Shown here one piece after another: positions 43,815 to 51,649 of a stretch of 64,000 nucleotides of DNA; the stretch's first letter is position 1, and each line of letters opens with the position of its first letter. The notes beneath the pieces were generated by a model. It saw nothing but the letters and a program-made list of their open reading frames with translations. It made no database searches and was not told the origin of the DNA. Location of the stretch: positions 4,464,001-4,528,000 of the forward strand of contig NZ_AP022614.1 in NCBI RefSeq assembly GCF_010730575.1, in the 5' to 3' direction. The DNA is from Mycobacterium parmense. Its GTDB lineage: Bacteria > Actinomycetota > Actinomycetes > Mycobacteriales > Mycobacteriaceae. The translations under genes and the position numbers were made by a program.

Positions 43815-43883
43815 GAAACTGATCGGTTTACCTGCTGGCGTCAGCCTAACCGCATCGTCGACGGATGTAAACCGATCGGTGTA
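43815..43883. promoter_or_regulatory. Two TetR operator-like palindromes
   Basis: Site 1 (43815-43830, gaaactgatcggttta) has 6 of 8 bases paired; site 2 (43868-43883, taaaccgatcggtgta) has 7 of 8. Both contain GATCGGT. They flank the promoter region between thioesterase (43795) and TetR (43894), typical for autoregulated divergent TetR genes. Confidence 0.5.
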
Positions 43884-43893
43884 ACGTGACGGC

Positions 43894-44475
43894 ATGTCAG
43901 CACCCACCCGCGCGCCGCGCGCGAGCGGGCGCGGGGCACGCGAGAGGATCGAGCGCGCCGCGGCCCGGCTCTTCTACCGCAACGGAATCCACGCGACCGG
44001 GGTCGAATCGATCGCACGCGAGGCCCACGTGTCGAAGCGGACGCTCTATGCGCACTTCGCCAGCAAGAATGACCTTGTCGACGCCTACCTGCGCGGCTTC
44101 GAGGCTCGGGGCCTGCCGGCCGAACGGCGCCTGGACGACACGACCCTGGCCGCCCGGGACCGACTGCTGGGCATCTTCGAGATGCCGAGCCGGGATGTGT
44201 TGCGCGGCTGCCCCTTTCACAATGCCGCCGTTGAATCCGCCGGCTTCCTGGTGAGTGCCGACGACATCGTGCGCTCGCACAAGCTGCGCGTTACGGGCCG
44301 CCTGGTCGCGCTCGCGCGCGAGGCCGGCGCCGCCGATCCCGACCTGTTGGGCCGGCAGCTGGCCGTCCTCTTCGAGGGCGCCGCGGCGATGGCGACGTCG
44401 CTGAACGACACCGCACCCGTCGCGCATGCCCGCACAGCCGCCGCCACGCTGATCGACGCCGCGCTGAACGCTTGA
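43894..44475 (+). CDS. TetR-family regulator
   Basis: This 193-residue protein has a helix-turn-helix of VESIAREAHVSKRTLYAHFASKNDL type. It is divergent from the hotdog thioesterase/SDR unit, and both operator-like sites lie between them, so autoregulation is likely. The C-terminal domain includes LRGCPFHNAAVESA, typical of AcrR-like subfamily members. Ligand unknown. Confidence 0.83.
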   Translation: MSAPTRAPRASGRGARERIERAAARLFYRNGIHATGVESIAREAHVSKRTLYAHFASKNDLVDAYLRGFEARGLPAERRLDDTTLAARDRLLGIFEMPSRDVLRGCPFHNAAVESAGFLVSADDIVRSHKLRVTGRLVALAREAGAADPDLLGRQLAVLFEGAAAMATSLNDTAPVAHARTAAATLIDAALNA

Positions 44476-44560
44476 CTCGCGAATCGGACAACTGCTAGAC
44501 AGGGCCTGCACCCAGATTTGGGCGATCGCCCAAAACTGGGAGCGCGAAGTGAGGAGCCCG

Positions 44561-45763
44561 ATGACTCTGGCCAACGACACGGACGTCTACTACGACCCCT
44601 ACGACGTCGACATCATCGCCGATCCGTACCCGGTCTACGCCCGGCTGCGTGAGGAGGCGCCGATCTACTACAACCAGACGTACGACTTCTGGGCCCTATC
44701 AAGGCATTCCGACGTCGAGCAGGCGCTGGCGAACTGGCAGGTCTTCTCCAGCCGCCGCAGCGACATCCTCGAGCTGGTCAAGTCGACATACGACATGCCC
44801 GGCGGCGTCATGATGTTCCAGGACCCGCCCGAGCACACCAGGCTGCGCGGCCTGATGTCGCGCGTCTTCACCCCACGCCGGATGGCCGAGCTCGAAGACC
44901 AGATCCGCCAGTACTGCGTGCGGTGTCTGGATCCGCTGGTGGGCTCCTCGAGCTTCGACATCATCGCCGAGCTCGCCTCGATGATGCCCATGAGGGTGAT
45001 CGGCATGCTGTTGGGAATCCCCGAGTCCGAGCAGGTCTCGGTCCGCGACGCCAACGACGCCAACCTGCGCACCAAACCCGGCGCGCCGCTGAAGGTGGCC
45101 GACGCCGACTCGATCGCCGACGGCCGGATATACGCCGACTACGTCGAGTGGCGCTCGCGCAACCCGTCCGACGACCTGATGACGGTGCTGCTCAACGTCG
45201 AGTTCGACGACGACGAAGGCGTTCACCGCAAGCTGACCCGCAACGAAGTGCTGCACTACACCCAGGTGGTCGCCGGTGCGGGCAACGAGACCACCGGCCG
45301 GCTGATCGGCTGGCTGGCCAAGGTGCTCGCCGAGCATCCGGACCAGCGCCGGCAGATCCACGAGGACCGGTCGCTGCTGAACCGCGCGGTCGACGAGACA
45401 CTGCGCTTCGAACCCACCGGCCCCCACGTGGCCCGTTGGATGGCACAGGATTTCACCTGCTACGGCAGGACGGTTCCGGCGGGCAGCGCCATGCTGCTGC
45501 TGTTCGGCGCCGCCAACCGCGATCATCGCCGCTACACCGATCCCGACGCCTTCGACATCCATCGTGACAACATCTCGCACATCACGTTCGGCAAGGGCGT
45601 GCACTACTGCCTGGGTGCGAACCTGGCGCGACTGGAAGGCCGCGTCGCCCTCGACGAGATGCTCAACCGCTGGCCGGAGTGGGGAATCGACTACGGCACC
45701 GCCCAATTGGCGTCGACGTCGACGGTCCGGGGCTGGGAGCGGCTGCGGGTGGTGCCCAGCTAG
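44561..45763 (+). CDS. Cytochrome P450
   Basis: This 400-residue P450 has AGNETT in the I-helix, ExxR in DETLRFEP and the heme Cys in FGKGVHYCLGANL. The ATG 44561 has GAGGAG at 4 bases. The stop (CTAG at 45760-45763) is shared palindromically with the TetR gene on the opposite strand. The CYP subfamily is not assigned. Confidence 0.87.
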   Translation: MTLANDTDVYYDPYDVDIIADPYPVYARLREEAPIYYNQTYDFWALSRHSDVEQALANWQVFSSRRSDILELVKSTYDMPGGVMMFQDPPEHTRLRGLMSRVFTPRRMAELEDQIRQYCVRCLDPLVGSSSFDIIAELASMMPMRVIGMLLGIPESEQVSVRDANDANLRTKPGAPLKVADADSIADGRIYADYVEWRSRNPSDDLMTVLLNVEFDDDEGVHRKLTRNEVLHYTQVVAGAGNETTGRLIGWLAKVLAEHPDQRRQIHEDRSLLNRAVDETLRFEPTGPHVARWMAQDFTCYGRTVPAGSAMLLLFGAANRDHRRYTDPDAFDIHRDNISHITFGKGVHYCLGANLARLEGRVALDEMLNRWPEWGIDYGTAQLASTSTVRGWERLRVVPS

Positions 45764-46371
45764 TCCCCGGTGGGACGGCGAGACCGGGGTGCCGGCATCT
45801 CGAAGCGGTCGAGCAGGCGGTTGACCAACGCGACGGCGTCATCGTGTCCCCCGGACGAACCCAGACCCTGCTCCAGGATCAGGGTGCGGCCGATCGCGGT
45901 GATGATGACGGCGAGCCCGGCGGCAGGATATTCCTCGGCGTCCAGCTCATGCTGGCGCACAATGAAATTCAGGGCGGTGATCTGCTGCTCGCGCCACCGC
46001 TCCGACCAGGCGGCGATCTCCGCCCGGATCTCCTTGCGGTGGTTGGCCAGTCCCATGAACTCCAGCAGCAGCCGGGTGTCCTTGGGTTCGGTCAGGGTTT
46101 CCCAGAACGCGTGCAGCGGGCGGTCGGAAGCCAGCGCCTTCTGCTGGCGCTGCAGGTAGATCGCGGCACCGCGGCGGAAGACCGCCAGGTACAGCTCGTC
46201 CATCGTGGGGAAGTAGTAGTGCACGAGCGCGGGCTTGACTCCCGCCTTGGCGGCCACCCGGCGTGACGTGGCCGCGGCGTAGCCCTCCTCGACCATGAGT
46301 TGACTCGTGGCGTCCACCAGCATGTCGCGGGTGGTCGAATCGCGTGCCCTCGGTGGCCGCGAGGCGGTCAT
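45760..46371 (-). CDS. TetR-family regulator
   Basis: This 203-residue TetR regulator has an N-terminal helix-turn-helix (SRRVAAKAGVKPALVHYYFPTMDEL). It is convergent with the P450, sharing the CTAG stop overlap. No operator could be identified in the 46372-46520 upstream stretch, which is otherwise gene-free. Target genes are unknown. Confidence 0.83.
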   Translation of the reverse strand: MTASRPPRARDSTTRDMLVDATSQLMVEEGYAAATSRRVAAKAGVKPALVHYYFPTMDELYLAVFRRGAAIYLQRQQKALASDRPLHAFWETLTEPKDTRLLLEFMGLANHRKEIRAEIAAWSERWREQQITALNFIVRQHELDAEEYPAAGLAVIITAIGRTLILEQGLGSSGGHDDAVALVNRLLDRFEMPAPRSRRPTGD

Positions 46372-46518
46372 GGGCGAATGCCCTGCGCCGCGGGCAGATC
46401 GGCGTGGCGGGCGTGTCCCAAGGCGACCCGGTGGACCGCCCCGAAGATCAGCGCCATCGAGCCGTCTCGTTTCCCGTGGAGTCCGATACCTGAGCGACCG
46501 CCCAAATAATTAGTTGAC

Positions 46519-46644
46519 ATGCTTGCATCCCCGGCCCGCGGCGGTCAAGGTCGCAACCGGGAGTCGGCCGCGCGATCGCCGAACGGCTGCGCCGCGACGA
46601 GGGTGGCCGTCATCGACCTGTCCCGCACCCGCCGAGATGATTAA
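46519..46644 (+). pseudogene. Decayed N-terminal fragment of an SDR gene
   Basis: Three short pieces in different frames follow SDR order: KVATG near 46547-46561 (like the KVALVTG strand), then GVGRAIAERLRRD (46560-46598), then RVAVIDLSRTRRDD (46600-46641) with TAA at 46642. The combined order matches the Rossmann beta-alpha-beta unit. At least two frame changes are needed, and nothing follows. The rest of the 46372-46701 stretch shows no other gene. A chance match is possible but unlikely. Confidence 0.55.
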
Positions 46645-46701
46645 AAAGGTGAACTATTGGGGAAAGGTCTCTGGCAACCACCGATAGACAAGGACACCAG
46701 C

Positions 46702-47088
46702 GTGGCCACCACCTTCACCGACGTCATCTCGTCGAAGTATCTGCTCCTGACCACCTTCACCAAGGATGGCCGCCCCAAGCCGACCCCGATCTGGGGGGTG
46801 CCCGAAGGCGACAAGCTGCTGGTCATCACCGACGACGGCTCCTGGAAGACCAAGCGGATCAAGAACACGCCCAGAGTGACGCTCGCCAAGAGTGCCGCCC
46901 TGGGCAAACCCAAGAGCGACGCGGTCGAGGGCGTCGCGCGGGTGCTACCGAAGTCGGAGACCCGGCGCGTCTACAACGCCGTGATCAAGCGCTACTGGTA
47001 CCACGCGTGGTGGTTCATTCCGCACTCGATCGTCCGCGGGGGCATCGACAAGGTGCACGTCGGCCTGGAGATCAAGCCCGCCGGCTAG
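46702..47088 (+). CDS. PPOX-class F420-dependent protein
   Basis: This 128-residue split-barrel flavin/F420-binding protein shows KYLLLTTFTKDGRPKPTPIW, an early motif of the family, and PKSETRRVYNAVIKRY. The frame also opens at a TTG (46657); the GTG start giving VATTFTDV is more typical. The SDR remnant precedes it by about 60 bases. It is likely a F420H2-dependent reductase or heme/pyridoxine binding protein of unknown substrate. Confidence 0.75.
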   Translation: MATTFTDVISSKYLLLTTFTKDGRPKPTPIWGVPEGDKLLVITDDGSWKTKRIKNTPRVTLAKSAALGKPKSDAVEGVARVLPKSETRRVYNAVIKRYWYHAWWFIPHSIVRGGIDKVHVGLEIKPAG

Positions 47089-47145
47089 TTGCCCTCCCAC
47101 GACGTCGGAGAGGTCGCCCGCCGGCCCCGCATCCCCGGACGCCCC

Positions 47146-48123
47146 TCAGCGCCGGAGGGCGGCATAGGTGTCGGCGACGGTCTCTCGCGGGTCGCGGTAG
47201 GTGACGCCGAGCTCCCGCTCGCTGGGGGAGTCGTCAGAGGCCGGCATCTGGGTGTAGTACTGCATTCCCGCCCAGGTGATGGGCGTCTCGAAGGGCAGGA
47301 AGCGGCTGGCCTGGTCCAGCACCGCCCCCGCGACGCGCAGCGCGGTGTCGGGGATCGGCACGGCGACCATCGCCGTGCCGGCGACGTCGCCGAGGATGGC
47401 GGCAAGCTCGGGCACCGCAACACGGTGGCCGCCCGCGGTGTACCGGCGCGGACCGCGGCCGGGCTCCAGCAAGGCCGCGTGCAGCGCGGCCAGGTCGCGG
47501 ACGTCGACGATCAGCCAGGCCGCGCCGCGTCCGGGGATGGTGTGCATCTGCACGGCGGCCTTGACGCCCTCGCCGGCCTCCCCGAACTGATTGCCGACCG
47601 GCGGGCCGAGCACCATACCCGGATAGGTGATGTTCACCGGTGCGCCCGCGTCCTGCAGGCCGCGCGCGTAGATCTCGACCTGCGCCTTGGAGGTTCCGTA
47701 GCCGTCGGCGCCGCCGACGACCGGCAGGTCCGCCGTCAGCGTGTCCAGGTCCTTGTGGAACAGCGCGGTGAAGCTCGACACGTGGATGATCGGGTCCAGG
47801 CCCAGTTCGACGGACTGCCCGAGGACGTTCTGCGCCCCCTGCATGTTGGTGGCGAGCATGTCGGCGGTCCGGCGCGGATCGGTGGCCACCAGGGCGGCGC
47901 TGTGCACCACGGCGTCGCAGCCCTGCAACGCCTCCCGCACCGACACCCGGTCGGTGATGTCGCCGACGGCGAAGTCGGAGGTGTCCACGCCCAGCGTGGC
48001 GACGGACGTCTCGAGCCGCGCCGGGTTGCGCACCAGAAACCGGATGTCGTGGCCCGCGTCGGCGATGGCCTTTGCGGTCCACCCGCCCACAAAGCCGGTG
48101 CCGCCGGTGACCAGAACGCGCAT
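47146..48123 (-). CDS. NAD-dependent epimerase/dehydratase-family oxidoreductase (Rv3725-like)
   Basis: This 325-residue extended-SDR protein shows VTGGTGFVGGWTA (near the start), SSFTALFHK, and active-site YGTSK. It matches Rv3725 in location next to cutinase. The ATG at 48123 was chosen because the upstream open frame is a shadow of the cutinase gene. It lies 2 bases behind the cutinase stop, so it is co-transcribed. The substrate is unknown. Confidence 0.83.
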   Translation of the reverse strand: MRVLVTGGTGFVGGWTAKAIADAGHDIRFLVRNPARLETSVATLGVDTSDFAVGDITDRVSVREALQGCDAVVHSAALVATDPRRTADMLATNMQGAQNVLGQSVELGLDPIIHVSSFTALFHKDLDTLTADLPVVGGADGYGTSKAQVEIYARGLQDAGAPVNITYPGMVLGPPVGNQFGEAGEGVKAAVQMHTIPGRGAAWLIVDVRDLAALHAALLEPGRGPRRYTAGGHRVAVPELAAILGDVAGTAMVAVPIPDTALRVAGAVLDQASRFLPFETPITWAGMQYYTQMPASDDSPSERELGVTYRDPRETVADTYAALRR

Positions 48124-48125
48124 GG

Positions 48126-48842
48126 TCACAGGTGGCTGGACGCGAAGTCGGCGGCCTGGCCGGTCATGCCGTTGATCGGGTAGGAGACGTGGGCCGCCGG
48201 GTCGCCGCCGTTGCCGCAGATTCCGTCGCCGGAGGCGCACAGCTCGAGGGTCTTGGCCTGGTACTGCGGGCCGATGACGAGCGCGGGCGCGTGATATTTG
48301 TCCAGGAACTGGCCCGATGGCGTTCCGAACAGCGTCACCGCGGCGATGTGGTTGGCGATCTGGGGCGGCAGCGGCGGCGGCACCCCCGGCGGCGCGCCCT
48401 GCGGGATGGCCGGTGAAGTCGCGTAGCCGACGACGGCCGCGCCCTGCGAGTACCCCCCGATGACCTCTCGGGTGTTGGGGCAGTTCGCGGCCACGGACTC
48501 GATGTGGGCGCTGGCATCGCGGATTCCCTCGATGAACATCGCCGGGAAATCGCTGCTGGCGAAGTCCGTGCTGGCCGGGTAGTTGACCGGGTAGACGGCG
48601 AGCGAGCGCGAGCCGATCTGCGAGCGCAACGCGTCCACGAAGGGCCCGCCGACGCTGCCGAGGCCCGGGGCCTCCCCGGAACCGCGGGCGAACACCACCT
48701 CGACGTCGGGACAGGAATCGGCCCGCGCCGACGGGGTGGTCGCACCTGACGACGACGCACCGGCCACCGCCACCGTCATTGCGACAAGGGCGGTGAGCCG
48801 GCGCGCCGCGTGAACGTGTGTCGCCGACAAACCTCTGCTCAC
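48126..48842 (-). CDS. cut5: Cutinase-like secreted esterase
   Basis: This 238-residue secreted serine esterase has a signal peptide to about residue 41 (PSARA) and a catalytic triad of S132 in GGYSQG, D206 in GDGIC and H218. Two disulfides are expected (C44-C121, C202-C209). M. tuberculosis cut5 in the same position is split by a frameshift; here the frame is complete. The GTG start abuts the CsbD stop. It hydrolyses lipid esters in the envelope, substrate unknown. Operon order is CsbD, cutinase, oxidoreductase. Confidence 0.87.
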   Translation of the reverse strand: MSRGLSATHVHAARRLTALVAMTVAVAGASSSGATTPSARADSCPDVEVVFARGSGEAPGLGSVGGPFVDALRSQIGSRSLAVYPVNYPASTDFASSDFPAMFIEGIRDASAHIESVAANCPNTREVIGGYSQGAAVVGYATSPAIPQGAPPGVPPPLPPQIANHIAAVTLFGTPSGQFLDKYHAPALVIGPQYQAKTLELCASGDGICGNGGDPAAHVSYPINGMTGQAADFASSHL

Positions 48843-49016
48843 CTACTTCTTGAAGGCGTCCTTCACCTTCTCGCCGGCATCCTTGAGGCTCGAATTCGCC
48901 TGGTCGGCGCGGCCCTCGTTCTTGGTGTCGGCGTCGCCGGTCACCTTACCGACGGCTTCTTTGGCCCGCCCGCCCAAATCCTCGATCTTGTTCTTCAGCT
49001 TGTCTTCGCCGCTCAT
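48843..49016 (-). CDS. CsbD-family stress protein
   Basis: This 57-residue hydrophilic protein starts MSGEDKLKNKIEDLGGRAKEA and ends EKVKDAFKK. The repeated amphipathic Lys/Glu/Ala pattern is diagnostic of CsbD, a general-stress protein of unknown mechanism. Its gene has a clear SigF-like promoter upstream, matching the known stress induction of csbD genes. Its stop directly abuts the cutinase GTG start. Confidence 0.85.
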   Translation of the reverse strand: MSGEDKLKNKIEDLGGRAKEAVGKVTGDADTKNEGRADQANSSLKDAGEKVKDAFKK

Positions 49017-49037
49017 GTGCGTGCTCCCTTCGAGTTG

Positions 49038-49274
49038 ATGGTTCTAACTACCCGGTCGGAGGTGCTCGCGAAACCCACCGTCGCGGCGATCACTGTCATG
49101 ATGGTGTGCGTGAGCACCGCGATCGTGGTGGCGGTAGTGGCGGGGCTGATGCTGCTGGGCATCGGCATGGTGGCCAATCAGTTGATCCGCCTCCGCAGAT
49201 ACCTCCGGGAGGCACCGCCGGGTGAGGGCGCCCGCGAGCACCCCCAGGAAGCCCCCGACAATCCGACTCCCTGA
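49038..49274 (+). CDS. Small single-span membrane protein, unknown
   Basis: This 78-residue open frame carries one transmembrane helix (VCVSTAIVVAVVAGLMLLGIGMVAN, about 22-46) with a polar, Pro/Glu-rich tail. The start is uncertain: ATG 49038, GTG 49062 or ATG 49098 are possible, and the first overlaps the csbD promoter. It has no family match I know. It ends 13 bases before the convergent dehydrogenase gene. Confidence 0.45.
   Translation: MVLTTRSEVLAKPTVAAITVMMVCVSTAIVVAVVAGLMLLGIGMVANQLIRLRRYLREAPPGEGAREHPQEAPDNPTP
49048..49076 (-). promoter_or_regulatory. SigF-like promoter of csbD operon
   Basis: On the minus strand, GGGTTT (49076-49071) and GGGTAG (49053-49048) are separated by 17 bases. 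This fits the mycobacterial SigF pattern GGTTT / GGGTA. The csbD ATG lies about 30 bases downstream. It overlaps the possible 5' end of the plus-strand membrane protein. Confidence 0.55.
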
Positions 49275-49287
49275 CAGCCGGCTCGGG

Positions 49288-50343
49288 TCAGGTCCTGGCG
49301 AAGCCGCGGGGCAGCGTCAGCGGGAGGTCGGCGTAGGTGGCGATGCCGGGCGCCGCGGCCACGACGGCCGGGATCGCGTTGATGGCGGGCACCGCCGTCA
49401 TGATGTGGCCGAGATCCATGAACTCCTCGAGAGTGGTGGCCTCGAAGTAGGGCGGCGGCAGGAAGCCGACCTTGGTGGTCACCGTCGGCTGCCCGTCGAT
49501 CTGGATCACCCAGCCGTCCTGCTCGATCTTCCAGTCGGGTTCCAGCGTCTGCCCCTTGCGCCAGCGGACGTTGAGGTCGATGAGTGTCTTGCCGTCGACG
49601 ATGCCCTGCCAGCTGATGTAGGTGCCCGCGACGTGGCCCGCGGGGATGGTCCACGACGCCATCTCGAGATCCGCCGTGGTCTGGGCGAACTCGGCGACGC
49701 ACGTGACGTCGTCGAGTTCGACGCCGAGCGCGTCGCCCACCAGCCGGACGGCCTCGCCGAAGATCGCCGTCCCCTTGGCGGCCATCGACGGCAGGTCGGG
49801 GTAGTGAATCGGCTGACCGAAGCCCACCGGCTTCTCCGTCTCGGGTGAGTCGTAGAACGTGGTGTCTGCGGCCTCGCTGACGGTGACCTTGTCGATGCGG
49901 TTGCACACCATCGCCGAGACGATCGCCAGCAGCTCGGCGAAGCCCGGGCTCACGCCGGACCCGAAGATGGTGGCGCCGCCCTTCTCACAGGCGTCCAGGA
50001 TTCGCCGGCGGCCCTCGCCCAGGTTGTGCCCGGTGATGAACGACGCCGTGGTGACGACGTTGGCGCCCGCGGACAGGATCCGCACCACCTCGTCGACGCT
50101 GAACCACATCGGGTTGTAGACGACGCAGTCCGGTTTGAGTGCGAGGAGTTCGTCCACGTCGTTGGTGGCGGCGACCCCGAGCGGGGCGATACCGACCAGC
50201 TCGCCGGCGTCGCGGCCGACCTTGTCCGGGGACCAGGCGAAGCACCCGATGAGTTCCAGCGTCGGGTTGTCGGCGATCGACTTCAGCGAGCTCTTGCCCA
50301 CGTTTCCGGTGTTCCACTGCACGACTCGATAGTTGTTTGGCAC
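49288..50343 (-). CDS. Dihydrodipicolinate-reductase-like NAD(P) dehydrogenase
   Basis: This 351-residue protein is a paralogue of the gene at 28993-30072, with VVQWNTGNVGKSSL (about 6-19) and a similar length. The ends align (AAAPGIATYADLPL versus AAAPGIKTYLDLPL). The GTG at 50343 is the start; the open frame continues through a different gene. It belongs to the 2,4-diaminopentanoate dehydrogenase-like group common in mycobacteria. The substrate is unknown. Confidence 0.78.
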   Translation of the reverse strand: MPNNYRVVQWNTGNVGKSSLKSIADNPTLELIGCFAWSPDKVGRDAGELVGIAPLGVAATNDVDELLALKPDCVVYNPMWFSVDEVVRILSAGANVVTTASFITGHNLGEGRRRILDACEKGGATIFGSGVSPGFAELLAIVSAMVCNRIDKVTVSEAADTTFYDSPETEKPVGFGQPIHYPDLPSMAAKGTAIFGEAVRLVGDALGVELDDVTCVAEFAQTTADLEMASWTIPAGHVAGTYISWQGIVDGKTLIDLNVRWRKGQTLEPDWKIEQDGWVIQIDGQPTVTTKVGFLPPPYFEATTLEEFMDLGHIMTAVPAINAIPAVVAAAPGIATYADLPLTLPRGFART

Positions 50344-50508
50344 TCGCTCAGCATAGGGAAAGATGCCGCGCCGGGCGACAGTGAATTTCGCGACGCGAAT
50401 CGCCGAACAATCGTCGCCGGATGCACGGCCGGCGGGTCCGACAGCAAACCCCGCGGTAGGCTGCCTCGATGTCGGCGCGACGACGCCCGGCGAAGGGAGA
50501 CGCCTGCG

Positions 50509-50889
50509 ATGCCCAGCGTGAAGTGGTTGGAAAAGCCTGAGGCGCACGACTTTCCGGCGGCAGCCGACTACCTTGCGTTGCTTGCCGACGCGCACACCGT
50601 CAAAGAGGTGACCGATCGGCTGCAGGCCGGCAGCATCGTGCACAAGAAGGCCAAGGACATCCTGCGGGCGGCGCAGCTGATCTTGTTGCCCACCGACAAC
50701 CCGCATGTGGCCGCCGATCTGTCGAAGATCAAGAAGGGCCAGCCGCTGTCGCCCATCCTGCTGGTGCGCGGCGACTTCGCGACCGGGGTCCCGCTGCAGA
50801 TCGCCGACGGCTACCACCGGGTGTGCGCCAGTTACCACACCGACGAGAACACCGACATCCCGGTGATCCTCGTCGTGGCGGATCGCTGA
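50509..50889 (+). CDS. Conserved small protein with ParB-like GYHR motif
   Basis: This 126-residue protein has a ribosome site GAAGGGAGA. A C-terminal ADGYHRVCASYHTDE segment resembles the ParB N-terminal domain motif (DGxHR), and a central KIKKGQPLSPILLVRGDF fits the same fold. It is probably a ParB/sulfiredoxin-like domain protein of unknown role. Divergent from the dehydrogenase; the enoyl-CoA hydratase follows after 13 bases. Confidence 0.68.
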   Translation: MPSVKWLEKPEAHDFPAAADYLALLADAHTVKEVTDRLQAGSIVHKKAKDILRAAQLILLPTDNPHVAADLSKIKKGQPLSPILLVRGDFATGVPLQIADGYHRVCASYHTDENTDIPVILVVADR

Positions 50890-50902
50890 GCGGGAACCGG
50901 CC

Positions 50903-51646
50903 GTGATCGAGATCCGGACCGCGGGCACGGCGCAGGTGCTGACCCTGTCGTCGGGCCGGGTCAACGCACTCGACGTCGAGCTGCTCGAGGAGCTCACCCT
51001 GGCGGTGCGCGACCTGCGGGTCTCGGGGGCCGACGCGCTCGTCGTCACCGGCGCGGGGCAGGTGTTCAGCGCCGGGGTGGACCTCAAACGCGTCGTGGAG
51101 AGCGGCTCGGACTACACCGACCGGCTGGTCACGGCGCTCTCGGAGACCTACGAGGCGCTGTTCTGCTATCCCGCCCCGACCGTCGCCGCGATCAACGGCG
51201 CGGCGATCGCGGGTGGGTGCGTGCTCGCGTGCGCGTGCGACCGCCGACTGATCGGCCCGGACGCCGCGATCGGCGCGGCCGAGGTCCGCGTCGGCGTGCC
51301 CTTCCCCGTCGCCGCGCTCGAGGTGACGCGTCACGCCTGCGGACGCCACGCCGAGGAGGTACTGCTCGGGGGCCGCACCTACCGGGGAGCCGAGGCCGTC
51401 GCCGCCGGCCTGGCCGATTGCGTCGTCACCGACGACCTTCTCGGTGCCGCCGTGGCCGAGGCCTGGGACCTCGACGGCATCCCGGCGGACGCCTACGCCC
51501 ACACCAAGGCCCAGCTGCGGGCCCCGACCATGGCGCGGATCCGCGAGCGCGCCGGCGTCGACGACGAGGTGCGCCGGATGTGGGGTGCCGAGGAGACGCG
51601 ACAGCGCATCGCCGACTACGTGGAGCGGCTTCGCTGCCGCGACTGA
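50903..51646 (+). CDS. Enoyl-CoA hydratase/isomerase family protein
   Basis: This 247-residue crotonase-fold protein has the oxyanion-hole stretches VFSAGVDLKR and NGAAIAGGCVLACACD. The active-site glutamates of hydratases are partly replaced here (GAAEVRVGVPFPV has one E in place), so hydratase activity is not certain. The GTG start follows the ParB-like gene. The substrate is unknown. Confidence 0.82.
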   Translation: MIEIRTAGTAQVLTLSSGRVNALDVELLEELTLAVRDLRVSGADALVVTGAGQVFSAGVDLKRVVESGSDYTDRLVTALSETYEALFCYPAPTVAAINGAAIAGGCVLACACDRRLIGPDAAIGAAEVRVGVPFPVAALEVTRHACGRHAEEVLLGGRTYRGAEAVAAGLADCVVTDDLLGAAVAEAWDLDGIPADAYAHTKAQLRAPTMARIRERAGVDDEVRRMWGAEETRQRIADYVERLRCRD

Positions 51647-51649
51647 CCG

